A stretch of DNA of 23,397 nucleotides from JBNLBT01 sp050303435 (GTDB lineage Bacteria > Pseudomonadota > Gammaproteobacteria > Xanthomonadales > Marinicellaceae): assembly GCA_050303435.1 (NCBI GenBank), contig JBNLBT010000048.1, positions 1 through 23,397 of the forward strand. Direction: 5' to 3'. Below are positions 7,738-15,111 of the stretch, in pieces (positions within the stretch are counted from its first letter, which is position 1; each line of letters opens with the position of its first letter). Under the pieces are notes generated by a model that was not told the DNA's origin, did no database searches, and saw nothing but the letters and a program-made list of their open reading frames with translations. The translations under genes and the position numbers were made by a program.

Positions 7738-8421
7738 ATGAAACAACTGCAAATCCTCACCGTGGCGCTGTTGCTCAGCGCCTGGGCGCACAGCGCGCGC
7801 GGTGAAAACCACGTGGTGCTGGTCAGCAGCAACACCTTCACCCCGAGTACTCTGAACATTCGCAAAGGCGACACCGTCACCTTCATCAACCAGGGCGGTT
7901 TTCACAACGTGCAAGCCGACGACGATTCCTTTCGCTGCGCCAACGGTTGCGACAACGACGGCAACGGCGGCGACGGTTCGCCGGCCAGCAACGCCTGGCA
8001 GGCCACCGTGCAGTTCGATCAGGAAGGCAGTGTGCCGTATTTCTGCGCCATTCACGGCGGTCCCGGTGGGTCTGGTATGTCCGGCCTGATCGTGGTGCAG
8101 GGCACCAACCATCAGGTGATCACCAACGGCCTGACTTTTGTGCCCGATGACCTGACCATTGCCACCGGTGACAGCGTGACCTTCACCAACGACGACCAGG
8201 GCCTGCACAACGTCAATGCAGACGACGATTCGTTCCGCTGCGCCAATGGCTGCGACGGCGACGGCGGCAATGGCGATCCGTCCACCGCTTTGTGGGAATT
8301 CACCCTGCCCTTTGACGTCGCCGGCGATGTGCCCTACCACTGCGATGTGCACGTAGGCGCGGGCATGACCGGCATCATTCGCGTGATTGAAGACGTGATC
8401 TTTGCCAACGGCTTCGAATAA
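7738..8421 (+). CDS. Exported double cupredoxin with acidic inserts and GFE tail
   Basis: This 227-residue protein has a signal peptide (cleavage about residue 22, ARG/ENH) and two tandem plastocyanin-like domains, about 23-121 and 123-216. Each keeps all type 1 copper ligands: His56, Cys103, His106 and Met114 in the first; His157, Cys202, His205 and Met210 in the second. Each domain has the same insert after the first His: ADDDSFRCANGCD followed by an Asp/Gly/Asn-rich loop that could bind calcium, with a CxxxC pair. The repeat is visible in DNA as well, so it arose by duplication. The protein ends EDVIFANGFE, the C-terminal tail shared in this window. The start is the Met before the signal peptide. 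Periplasmic or surface electron transfer or copper handling is likely. Confidence 0.85.
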   Translation: MKQLQILTVALLLSAWAHSARGENHVVLVSSNTFTPSTLNIRKGDTVTFINQGGFHNVQADDDSFRCANGCDNDGNGGDGSPASNAWQATVQFDQEGSVPYFCAIHGGPGGSGMSGLIVVQGTNHQVITNGLTFVPDDLTIATGDSVTFTNDDQGLHNVNADDDSFRCANGCDGDGGNGDPSTALWEFTLPFDVAGDVPYHCDVHVGAGMTGIIRVIEDVIFANGFE

Positions 8422-8437
8422 GTCGCCACGCCCATGG

Positions 8438-8460
8438 AGACGGGTCGCCTCGGCCCGTCT
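8438..8460. terminator. Stem-loop after the cupredoxin gene
   Basis: AGACGGG and CCCGTCT form a perfect 7-base stem around a 9-base loop, 17 bases after the stop codon. There is no U-run after it, so it may be a Rho-dependent end or an mRNA-stabilising hairpin. Confidence 0.35.
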
Positions 8461-8641
8461 TCGCTGCCCTGCCTCAGCCAGCACAAACACACAACCCGTC
8501 CTTTGTGCCATTTTTCGCCCACACCGCATCTGTGGTTGCCTGCAGTCGGCGCATCCGCTGCGCAGACGTTGACTGGTTCACAAAATACACAATCCATGCA
8601 CCGGCGCCGATTGCGCCGCCCGGTTTTCGCAACATTGCCTG

Positions 8642-8647
8642 TATAAT
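8642..8647 (+). promoter_or_regulatory. Candidate -10 element for the second sigma factor gene
   Basis: A perfect TATAAT, 69 bases before the start at 8716. The base group at -35 (CCGGTT region) is poor. The rest of the roughly 290-base gap from 8422 holds a hairpin near its start and no gene that I can support. Confidence 0.4.
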
Positions 8648-8715
8648 TAAACGGTATCAGGAACCGATGCTTGGCATGCATGAAACGATTGAAACAAATT
8701 TGAGCGCGCGCGCCG

Positions 8716-9261
8716 ATGAATAATCTGCACGACACTTCGATGCTGCTGAAACAGGTCAGCGAAGGCGATGCCGATGCCGGCAACGAATTGATTCGCATCT
8801 ATCATCCGCTGCTCAGCCAATGGGCGCGCGGTCGCCTGCCGGCGTATTCACGCGACCTGAACGAAACCTCGGATCTGGTGCAGGAAACCCTGATCGTCGG
8901 CCTGCGCAAGGCCGGCGAGTTCAATCACCGCCACCGCGGCGCTTTTCTGGCCTACCTGCGCACCATCCTGTTGAACCGCATCCGCAAGGAAATCGGGCAA
9001 AAGAAACACCCCATCACGCTGCAGGTGTCGCAGGCGCTGGAACACAGCCAGTTGCATCAGCTCAATGTGCAGGATGACCTGCTGATTTACGACGAGGCCC
9101 TGCAACACCTGAATCCGGCGCAGCGGGAAGCGGTGGTGCTGCGCCTGGAATTCGGTTTCAGTTTCACCGAAATCGCCGAGTTGACCGACAAACCGTCGGC
9201 CAATGCCGCGCGCATGTACGTGGCGCGCGCACTGGAACAGCTGTCCGAACACATGGACTGA
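8716..9261 (+). CDS. ECF sigma factor, ECF43-like, without adjacent kinase
   Basis: This 181-residue protein is clearly paralogous to the sigma factor at 1418, sharing LLxQWARGRLP-type, DLVQETL and GAFLAYLRTI segments in region 2 and VVLRLEFGFSFTEIAE in region 4. Region 2.2 reads E50-T51-S52-D53 in place of the acidic DAED motif, giving two possible phosphosites. Unlike its paralogue no kinase gene is next to it; it converges with a beta-helix gene only 15 bases away. It may be phosphorylated by the kinase at 1957 or by one elsewhere. There is no clear ribosome site before the ATG, so the start is less sure than usual. Confidence 0.85.
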   Translation: MNNLHDTSMLLKQVSEGDADAGNELIRIYHPLLSQWARGRLPAYSRDLNETSDLVQETLIVGLRKAGEFNHRHRGAFLAYLRTILLNRIRKEIGQKKHPITLQVSQALEHSQLHQLNVQDDLLIYDEALQHLNPAQREAVVLRLEFGFSFTEIAELTDKPSANAARMYVARALEQLSEHMD

Positions 9262-9276
9262 CCCCGGCCGATCCCA

Positions 9277-11070
9277 TTACAGAATCAAGGCAAAGCCGTT
9301 GCGGAAGATCACGTCCTCGCCACGAAATTCATCGGCGCCGGCGTCAAAGCGCTGCGGCAGGCAGGCCACCGGACACGGCCCGCGTTCCTGGCCGTCGATG
9401 TCGTGCTCCGGAAGCAGGTCGGTGACCACGTGCGTGCACAGGTTAACGCCCGGGGAATCGCTGCGCAAATGGCGCGGCCAGGTGCTTTGCCACAGCGGCG
9501 CACCGAGCACAATCTGGCTGCCGGTGAAGCTGCTGTTCTCATGCACCAGCAGGCAACGAAACAGGGTGGTGCTGGGTTGCACGCTGGCGTCCAGAAACAC
9601 GGCTTCATTGGGGTCCTCGGCGACGATGGAGCGGGTCAGGTTGATTTGCGGTGATGAGCTGGCCTGAATCACCCGACCGCCCCACAAGCGGTTGTCGGTG
9701 AAAGTCAGAAAATCGCCGTGAAACGTGCCGTTTGGCGCCACCCGGATCAGGCGCGTGGGCACCTGGATTTGCGGCGGATTGGGCACCCGGCCGTTGTCGA
9801 AAATCAAATCACCCTGCATCACCAGATCGCCGTCCAGCACCGAGGCCAGTTGATTGGTGGGCGTTGAGGTCTGATTGGCGAACACGCTGGTCTGATAAAT
9901 TTCCGCCGCCGCGCCGCCGGTGATTTTGATCACCGCGGCATCGCCGCTCAAGGTGACATTGTTTTTGATTTGATTGCAGGACCGGTCATCCGAATCGGGA
10001 TCAAAACACACGTTGTTCAGACCGCCGGCGCGCAGCGAGAAGAACGCCCCGTCATGCACGGCAATCGCGGCGCCGCCAACAAACCCCATGTTTTCATCAA
10101 TGGTGTTGCCATCCAGCACCACACGCACACCGGTGACTTCGCTGCCAACGCCGGTGGCGTAAATCCCGGCGCCGGCGCCCGGCTGGCTGGGGTTGATAAA
10201 ATTCTCCACGCGGTTGTTGCGCAACCGCACTTGCCCGGGTGATTCTGCTGTGATCGCATTGATACGCACCTGGGCACCGGTGGCCGCATAGATGCCGCCC
10301 CCCTGCATGTGGGCGATGTTGTCGTGGATCACGGTCGGCGCATTGATCGGGTTATTGAAAGCGAAGACGTGCATTAAGCAACCGCTTTCCGCAGCCAGAC
10401 CACCGCCGCGACCGGTCACCTGGGTGGTGAAATTATGCGCCACGCGCGTGGTGTGCATAAACACCACTGAGCCGGTGCCCAGGCAATGCAGGCCACCGCC
10501 GATCGGTGCGCCGTTGTTTTCCAGCACCGACTTACTCAGATCCAGCCTGGAACCACCGGACAACTGAATGCCGCCGCCGCCTGAGTTGTTGAAGTTGTCG
10601 GCGATGCGGGCATCATTCACCGTAACAAACGAACCCACGCCGATCCACAGCGCCCCGGCGATGCCGCCGTCAACGAAATCCATGCGCACAAAGGACAGGT
10701 TCTGTGCGTTGCTGATCAGGGCCAGCGGCGCGGTGGTGGTGCCGCTGCCGGTGATCACACTGTGCGCCCCGGTCGGCACCGCGGCCGCGGCGTCGGTGCA
10801 GTTGTTGTAGCCACCCCAGAGGGTGACGTTGTGGCGGTTGTTGATGTTCAGGGTTTCCTGCCAGGCCTGCTGTCGCGTGATGCGCAGGTGGAACGGATCG
10901 GTGCTGCCCGATGGAATGGCTGCCAGCGCCGCCGCGATGCTGGCGTGGTCACATTGAGCATCGGTGCCCACCGTGAGCGTCTGCGCACCGGCAGGCGCGG
11001 CGGCTTGTTCGGCCTGCACAGGTGCCGCCAATAAGGTCAGCAGAGCAACCGTGGTGATGTGCTTTTTCAT
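9277..11070 (-). CDS. Secreted right-handed beta-helix protein (choice-of-anchor-Q type) with GF tail
   Basis: This 597-residue protein starts at 11070, chosen for GAGG 8 bases upstream and the signal peptide MKKHITTVALLTLLAAPVQA; the frame opens at 11127. The mature part begins with a TVGTDAQCDHASIAAAL segment like that of the protein at 4814, followed by VTLWGGYNNC and a long run of beta-helix coils with Gly-rich turns (GGGIQL, GGGLAA, GGGIYA, GAGIYA, GGAAIAV). It closes with FDAGADE and the tail EDVIFRNGF plus four residues. The two beta-helix proteins are paralogues with different coil sequences. The function is unknown; surface-exposed or released adhesin or polysaccharide-binding roles are typical of the fold. 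Confidence 0.82.
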   Translation of the reverse strand: MKKHITTVALLTLLAAPVQAEQAAAPAGAQTLTVGTDAQCDHASIAAALAAIPSGSTDPFHLRITRQQAWQETLNINNRHNVTLWGGYNNCTDAAAAVPTGAHSVITGSGTTTAPLALISNAQNLSFVRMDFVDGGIAGALWIGVGSFVTVNDARIADNFNNSGGGGIQLSGGSRLDLSKSVLENNGAPIGGGLHCLGTGSVVFMHTTRVAHNFTTQVTGRGGGLAAESGCLMHVFAFNNPINAPTVIHDNIAHMQGGGIYAATGAQVRINAITAESPGQVRLRNNRVENFINPSQPGAGAGIYATGVGSEVTGVRVVLDGNTIDENMGFVGGAAIAVHDGAFFSLRAGGLNNVCFDPDSDDRSCNQIKNNVTLSGDAAVIKITGGAAAEIYQTSVFANQTSTPTNQLASVLDGDLVMQGDLIFDNGRVPNPPQIQVPTRLIRVAPNGTFHGDFLTFTDNRLWGGRVIQASSSPQINLTRSIVAEDPNEAVFLDASVQPSTTLFRCLLVHENSSFTGSQIVLGAPLWQSTWPRHLRSDSPGVNLCTHVVTDLLPEHDIDGQERGPCPVACLPQRFDAGADEFRGEDVIFRNGFALIL

Positions 11071-11112
11071 GCGCTTTTCCTCTTGAAGTGATGTGCACAA
11101 CAAGCCGCAATG

Positions 11113-11143
11113 AATAGAAAACCGCACAAGGGCGTTCGGTCAA
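11113..11143 (-). promoter_or_regulatory. Candidate promoter of the minus-strand beta-helix gene
   Basis: On the minus strand TTGACC (11143-11138) and TCTATT (11118-11113) are 19 bases apart, 43 bases before the start at 11070. The spacing is slightly long. If real, this region is a divergent promoter, which argues against translation of the opposite gene starting at 11110. Confidence 0.3.
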
Positions 11144-11226
11144 TTGCCCGGTTTTTGAATTCAGTCACAAATTCTCCCCTTGCGGCTGGCTACCATCAAC
11201 ACGATCTTGCACAGATTAAAATCACA

Positions 11227-12723
11227 GTGAAATTGAATCCATTCAGAGTCACAGGCCCACGCCGCGTCACCGGTTTAATCGCGCCGTGGCTGGGTGTTCT
11301 GCTGGCCGGCGCGTGTCAGGCGGTGATTTTTACTCCGCCGGTGAGCGATGAGGCGCTGCCCAACCCGCACCGCGGCTTCATGCTGTGGGGCTCAAGCGTT
11401 TTGGCCGACGGCGGCTTGCCGGACAACCACCACAACGCCACCCTCTACCACATCTACCTGCCGTGGCGCATGCTGGAAACCGCCGATCAGGTGTTTGACT
11501 GGAACGCCGTTGAGCAGACCTATTTGCAGCCGATTTTGACTCAGCACAGCGAAGCCACGTTTGTGTTGCGTTTGGTGGCCGACTACCCGGACGGGCCGGG
11601 TTCCGGCCTGAATGCCTGGTACCAGGGCGGCGATAATGATCGCGACTACCCGGCGTTTTTGAACCAGCCGCCATTGAACATCGCGCGCAACGACTACAGC
11701 GCCTGCGACGGCGATGGTCCGGGGGTGGCGCCGGACTGGAACGATGCGGCCTTCATCGCCCAGGCCGAACAGTTGATTCAGGCCGTGGCCGCGCACTACG
11801 ACGGCGATCCACGCATCACCGCGGTGCAGGTGGGCCTGCTGGGCCTGTGGGGTGAATGGCACCAGTCCGGCTGTCCCGCGCTGGCGCCGGGCGCCACGGT
11901 CAAAGCCGCGTTGCGCACGCAGTACAGTCTGTCCTTTGTCAACACGCCATTGCAAACCCGCTACGCGCGCGATCCGGACGTGGCCGGGGCGAGCTTTGGG
12001 TTTCATGAAGACTATTTCCCCTCCTTCACCACCGACTGCATCTACGGGTTCCCCCAATGCGACGACAGCGGCGACTGGAATCTGGAATACGGCTACACCC
12101 ATGCGGTGCCCGCGGCGCGCGAAAACTGGCGCGTCAATCCTGTCTCCGGTGAAAGCCCGTTGACGGCACAAAAAAACAGCTGGATCAACGACGAGGTCGA
12201 CGTGCGTCAGGTGCTGGCCGATTACCGATTCAGTTTTCTGGGCCCGGCCGGCGCGCATGAATCGTCAGGCAACGCCGCGGCCATGCAGCGCATTGACCGC
12301 ACGCTGGGCTATCGACTGCGCCTGGCCTCGGTGCAACTGGACGACCCGTTCAGTGCCGCCTCAGCCCCGATTGAAGCGCTGTTGTTCAACGACGGTTCAG
12401 CGCCGGCCTACCACGGCGCCCAACTGGTGCTGGACTGGGTCGATTCAGGCGGCCAGACAATCGCCAGCGTGACCTTCGCCGATGCGCTGGTCGATCTTGA
12501 ACCGGGCGATTCGCGCCTCTTGTCGGTTAACCCGCCTTCACTGCCGCCGAGCGGCAGCTACAGCCTGCGGGCCTGGGCGGCCCTGCCGGGAGATGCCGTG
12601 CGGCGCATCGTTTTGGCCAACAGCGGTCGCGATGCCGCCGGTCGGGTGGTGCTTGGCGATGTTCAGGTGGTCGCAAGCGATGTGATTTTTCAACACGGCT
12701 TTGAACCCGTCGCGCCCCGCTGA
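11227..12723 (+). CDS. Secreted DUF4874/DUF4832-type (TIM-barrel-like) protein with GFE tail
   Basis: About 498 residues from the GTG at 11227. The frame is open from ATG 11110, but the upstream 39 codons look non-coding and overlap a promoter region, and the signal peptide (FRVTGPRRVTGLIAPWLGVL, cleavage near CQA/VIF) fits the GTG start. There is no strong ribosome site at either. NPHRGF (46-51) is the hallmark of the DUF4874 barrel entry; YLPWRMLE, FVLRLVADYP and GLWGEWH (Glu210, a possible catalytic acid) follow like barrel strands of glycoside-hydrolase-like proteins. The last 120 residues are a beta-sandwich as in DUF4832. It ends SDVIFQHGFE plus five residues, the shared tail. Probably acts on or binds polysaccharide. 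Confidence 0.78.
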   Translation: MKLNPFRVTGPRRVTGLIAPWLGVLLAGACQAVIFTPPVSDEALPNPHRGFMLWGSSVLADGGLPDNHHNATLYHIYLPWRMLETADQVFDWNAVEQTYLQPILTQHSEATFVLRLVADYPDGPGSGLNAWYQGGDNDRDYPAFLNQPPLNIARNDYSACDGDGPGVAPDWNDAAFIAQAEQLIQAVAAHYDGDPRITAVQVGLLGLWGEWHQSGCPALAPGATVKAALRTQYSLSFVNTPLQTRYARDPDVAGASFGFHEDYFPSFTTDCIYGFPQCDDSGDWNLEYGYTHAVPAARENWRVNPVSGESPLTAQKNSWINDEVDVRQVLADYRFSFLGPAGAHESSGNAAAMQRIDRTLGYRLRLASVQLDDPFSAASAPIEALLFNDGSAPAYHGAQLVLDWVDSGGQTIASVTFADALVDLEPGDSRLLSVNPPSLPPSGSYSLRAWAALPGDAVRRIVLANSGRDAAGRVVLGDVQVVASDVIFQHGFEPVAPR

Positions 12724-12735
12724 TGCGGGTCATCT

Positions 12736-13272
12736 TTAAGATTCCGCCGCCATGTCATAGGCCTTGACCACCCACTCGAGCAGCGCCGCGTTGATGTCGG
12801 CAACGCTTTGTATGCACATGCGGTGGGTACACATGCTGCCAAACGGACCGGAATCCAGCAGCGCGCCTTGCGGCGCAACGCCCGGCAGTTTCAAGCCCAG
12901 ATCGATGCGCGTCTTGGTGGCCGCTTTGATCAATGCAAACTGACGCTTCTTGATCAGTGACACCGCGCCTTTTTTCACCGCCACCGAGTGCGCACCGGTG
13001 ACCTCGCCGATGCGCTGCATCAGCGCTTCATACAGCGGCCACATCGCCGGCTTGTTGGCGTATTGTGCCTTGAGCATTTCATCCTCATCGGGCGCGCCTT
13101 GCGCGGCTGCACGCGCCTGGTGCGCCACGTAGTTTGCGTAGCCGTGGGTGAACCCGTGGGTGTCCTTCAGCCAGTCCACCATCGCCTTGTGTTTTTCCAG
13201 TCCGCTGTGGCGCAGCTGTTCAATCCAGTGCGACACCGGCTGACCGGTCTTTTCCAGTATGCCCTGATCCAT
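12736..13272 (-). CDS. DUF4287 plus DUF5655 domain protein
   Basis: This 178-residue cytoplasmic protein has an N-terminal DUF4287 segment (about 1-55, with TGQPVSHWIEQL, KHKAMVDWLKDTHGFTHGYAN) and a DUF5655-like part (about 75-175, with LYEALMQRIGE, KKGAVSLIKKRQFALI, RIDLGLKLP). Both domains are common together in bacterial proteins of unknown function; DUF5655 is thought to be nucleic-acid related. The start at 13272 directly follows a G7 tract that can act as a ribosome site and overlaps the stop codon of a 16-codon ORF as TGATG. Adding one G to this tract would join the two frames into a longer protein. It converges with the DUF4832 gene 12 bases away. Confidence 0.82.
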   Translation of the reverse strand: MDQGILEKTGQPVSHWIEQLRHSGLEKHKAMVDWLKDTHGFTHGYANYVAHQARAAAQGAPDEDEMLKAQYANKPAMWPLYEALMQRIGEVTGAHSVAVKKGAVSLIKKRQFALIKAATKTRIDLGLKLPGVAPQGALLDSGPFGSMCTHRMCIQSVADINAALLEWVVKAYDMAAES

Positions 13273-13322
13273 CACACCCCCCCTGTCCAGACGATCTGGC
13301 TGACTGCTGTCGTTGCATCCAT
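13272..13322 (-). CDS. Short upstream ORF (16 codons) coupled to the DUF4287 gene
   Basis: The ATG at 13322 has an excellent ribosome site (AGGAGA, about 7 bases away) and encodes MDATTAVSQIVWTGGV before TGA, whose A is the first base of the next start codon. The last codons run through a G7 tract. It may be a leader peptide that couples translation, or the true N-terminus of the DUF4287 protein separated by a one-base slip. It has no similarity that I recognise. Confidence 0.45.
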   Translation of the reverse strand: MDATTAVSQIVWTGGV

Positions 13323-13350
13323 TGTGCGTCTCCTGTGCAAGAAAAAACCC

Positions 13351-13356
13351 ACTATA
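13351..13356 (-). promoter_or_regulatory. Candidate -10 element upstream of the short ORF and DUF4287 gene
   Basis: TATAGT on the minus strand, 28 bases before the ATG at 13322. The -35 region is poor. It supports transcription starting just before the short ORF. Confidence 0.3.
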
Positions 13357-13439
13357 GCCGCGCAAAGGTGGCCGCGTATTGTATTTTTTTTACCTGCAAC
13401 GGATCGCGCGCCTGCAACATTGAACAGGGTCAGTGGACA

Positions 13440-13477
13440 CGAGCGCCAACGCCTTTGATTGAACGGCTCGGCGCTCG
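13440..13477. repeat. Inverted repeat downstream of the AraC-type gene
   Basis: CGAGCGCC and GGCGCTCG are perfect 8-base arms around a 22-base loop, just beyond the stop of the minus-strand AraC gene. There is no U-run; it may help end transcription. The rest of the gap to 13322 shows no gene. Confidence 0.3.
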
Positions 13478-13489
13478 CGCTGCGGACCG

Positions 13490-14311
13490 CTAGTCCAAGG
13501 GGAAGAAATTGGGCGGTTGCTGGTGGTGCGAGCGGTCGATGAATTGTTGCGGGTTGAATCCGCAAAAATGGCGGAATTCACGGATAAAATGCGATTGGTC
13601 AGAAAAACCGCTGTGGTGCGCGATGTCGGCCCAGGCAATGGTTTCTTTGTTGTGGATGCGCGCCAGCAATTCATTGAAGCGAAAGATGCGCTGCAGGTAC
13701 TTCGGCGTCAGACCGAAATAGCGGTGAAACTGGGCGATCAGATGCTTCTGGCTGTGGGGGTATTCAGCAACGATTTCAGCGTGCCGGGCCGCCGGTGCCT
13801 CGCGCAACGCCGTGAGCACATCCAGCAGGGCCTGCGGTGGGCAGCGCTCGGCGTCAAAACGCCGCCGCATCCAGTCACCGGCCAGTTGCAATTTCTGCTG
13901 CGGCGTTTGCGCTGCACACAAGCGCTTGTGCAAGGTCAAAACGCCTTCACCCAACACCGCTTCAGCGGGCACCACCTGTTCGTTGAGTTGCGCCACAGGC
14001 ACGTGCAGGAACGGATGCGCGCCGTGGGTTTTGAATTGCATCACCAGCATTTCAGAATCCGGGAGCGCCGAGATGATCAGATGGCGTCGCTGCATGCCTG
14101 AAATCCACACGTCTTTGAAGGTGGCCTTGATGGCCCGCGTGGCGCTGTCGTGGGTGTGCCTCGGCAGTCCATCCAGCGCGAACAAGACAAACACGTGTGC
14201 GGTGGGCACCACGCATTCGGTTTGATGTTCGGGGTTGAAGCCGCTGTAGTGAAACACCGATTCCAGGTGGGCGTCCAGCGGCGGCGTTAGTTCAAGGGTG
14301 CTGAATTGCAC
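13490..14311 (-). CDS. AraC-family transcriptional regulator
   Basis: This 273-residue protein has an N-terminal beta-rich sensing domain (about 1-120, resembling the DUF6597-type domain of AraC regulators, with FVLFALDGLPRHTH) and a C-terminal AraC double helix-turn-helix (about 165-262). The second HTH holds IAHHSGFSDQSHFIREFRHFCGFNPQQF, shown here only by its key parts: GFSDQSHF and FRHFCGFNPQQF, the standard signature. The start is GTG at 14311; a stop codon lies nine codons upstream with no ATG between, and the ribosome site is weak. The target genes are unknown; candidates are its neighbours on either side. Confidence 0.88.
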   Translation of the reverse strand: MQFSTLELTPPLDAHLESVFHYSGFNPEHQTECVVPTAHVFVLFALDGLPRHTHDSATRAIKATFKDVWISGMQRRHLIISALPDSEMLVMQFKTHGAHPFLHVPVAQLNEQVVPAEAVLGEGVLTLHKRLCAAQTPQQKLQLAGDWMRRRFDAERCPPQALLDVLTALREAPAARHAEIVAEYPHSQKHLIAQFHRYFGLTPKYLQRIFRFNELLARIHNKETIAWADIAHHSGFSDQSHFIREFRHFCGFNPQQFIDRSHHQQPPNFFPLD

Positions 14312-14388
14312 GGCAGGGATTAGACATTGTGTAGCTCATGGGACACATTATAGCCAGATCCCGGCTCCGCTGTCAGCCGCGCAGCAAC

Positions 14389-14420
14389 GCTCCGGGCAGC
14401 GCTTGATGCGCGCCCGGAGC
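14389..14420 (-). terminator. Stem-loop after the small cysteine-hairpin gene
   Basis: GCTCCGGGC and GCCCGGAGC are perfect 9-base arms around a 14-base loop, 12 bases past the stop of the gene at 14432. There is no U-run after it, so it is a weak call as an intrinsic terminator. Confidence 0.4.
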
Positions 14421-14431
14421 GAAGCAACGGC

Positions 14432-14695
14432 TCAGGGCGCGAAGCAGGCGTTGAGGCAGGCGATGTAGGTGGGCAGACAGTTGCTGCCCTGCGCCTGATT
14501 GCACTGCAGGTACTCAAACTTGCACTCGCTGTAGCAGGCCAGATTAAGGATTTTGTTCTCCTCCGTCAGCGAACCTTTGCTCTCACTGGCAAACAGATGT
14601 TTCAATGAAAACACTGGCTCACCCGGTTCCGCCAGAGCCGGTCCGGCCAGCATGGCGCCGCTGAGCGCGACGATACAGATCATTTTTCTGAACAT
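14432..14695 (-). CDS. Small exported protein with symmetric six-cysteine helical hairpin
   Basis: This 87-residue protein has a clear signal peptide (MFRKMICIVALSGAMLAGPALA, cleavage after residue 22). The mature C-terminal half has six cysteines at 54, 58, 65, 73, 80 and 84, giving the mirror pattern C-x3-C-x6-C-x7-C-x6-C-x3-C. This spacing suits two antiparallel helices clamped by three disulfides, in the manner of CHCH-like hairpins. GGAG sits 7 bases before the ATG. I do not recognise the family. It is divergent from three other tiny exported cysteine proteins. It could be a secreted effector, a toxin-like peptide or a chaperone-like factor; nothing here decides. Confidence 0.75.
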   Translation of the reverse strand: MFRKMICIVALSGAMLAGPALAEPGEPVFSLKHLFASESKGSLTEENKILNLACYSECKFEYLQCNQAQGSNCLPTYIACLNACFAP

Positions 14696-14901
14696 GTCAT
14701 ATCTCCAAAATATCTATGAATGATCACGGCCCTGTGTTGTCATCGCCCATCCCTGGCCTGACCGGAACGCTTGACCGGCCGCAGCACCAGAATAACCCCG
14801 TTGCCACGTTTAACGGTATCTTGGCAAAGACAGAATTTTGTCCCAGAGACCCGCTTTTTAACCGGCAAAGGACAAAGACTTGTCTGCACCGGTCAACGCC
14901 C

Positions 14902-14930
14902 TTGATGGCCGGATGAAATTGTCCAATAAT
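14902..14930 (+). promoter_or_regulatory. Candidate promoter for the small cysteine-protein genes
   Basis: TTGATG (14902-14907), a spacer of exactly 17 bases and AATAAT (14925-14930). Transcription would start near 14937, right at the first base of the folded leader at 14938. From 14696 to 14900 I see no gene or other clear element. Confidence 0.5.
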
Positions 14931-14937
14931 GGGCGAA

Positions 14938-15038
14938 GCGCGTCGTGGCCGGCCTTTGCCTGTGCGGGGATGTAGTCAGCATCCCCTCTATCCGGCTGGC
15001 CGACGCGCAACGACTGGGCGCGACTTGCAGCGCCAGTC
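14938..15038 (+). promoter_or_regulatory. Strongly folded 5' leader (two adjacent stem-loops)
   Basis: The first element spans 14938-15008. Its outer arms GCGCGTCG and CGACGCGC pair perfectly (8 bases), middle arms GCCGG and CCGGC pair (5), and inner arms GGGGATG and CATCCCC pair (7) around a 7-base loop. A second stem at 15012-15038 pairs GACTGG-GCGC with GCGCCAGTC, with one bulged G. Both lie between a good promoter and the small gene at 15112. It could be a cis-regulatory leader or a small RNA of its own. No known riboswitch consensus is recognised. Confidence 0.4.
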
Positions 15039-15111
15039 ATTCGCTTGGTTTGTGTGCCCGGAGTGATTGCATCACCCCGGGCGCATAACACTTAAAAACA
15101 GAGGAATACAC

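Noticed and set aside
11110..11226. ATG 11110 as start of the DUF4832 protein
   Set aside because: The upstream 39 codons carry no conserved feature, overlap a likely divergent promoter, and would bury the signal peptide. The GTG at 11227 fits better, though without a strong ribosome site.
14716..14916. 66-codon open frame between the small exported proteins
   Set aside because: It lacks a ribosome site, a signal peptide and any conserved pattern, and overlaps the probable promoter region.
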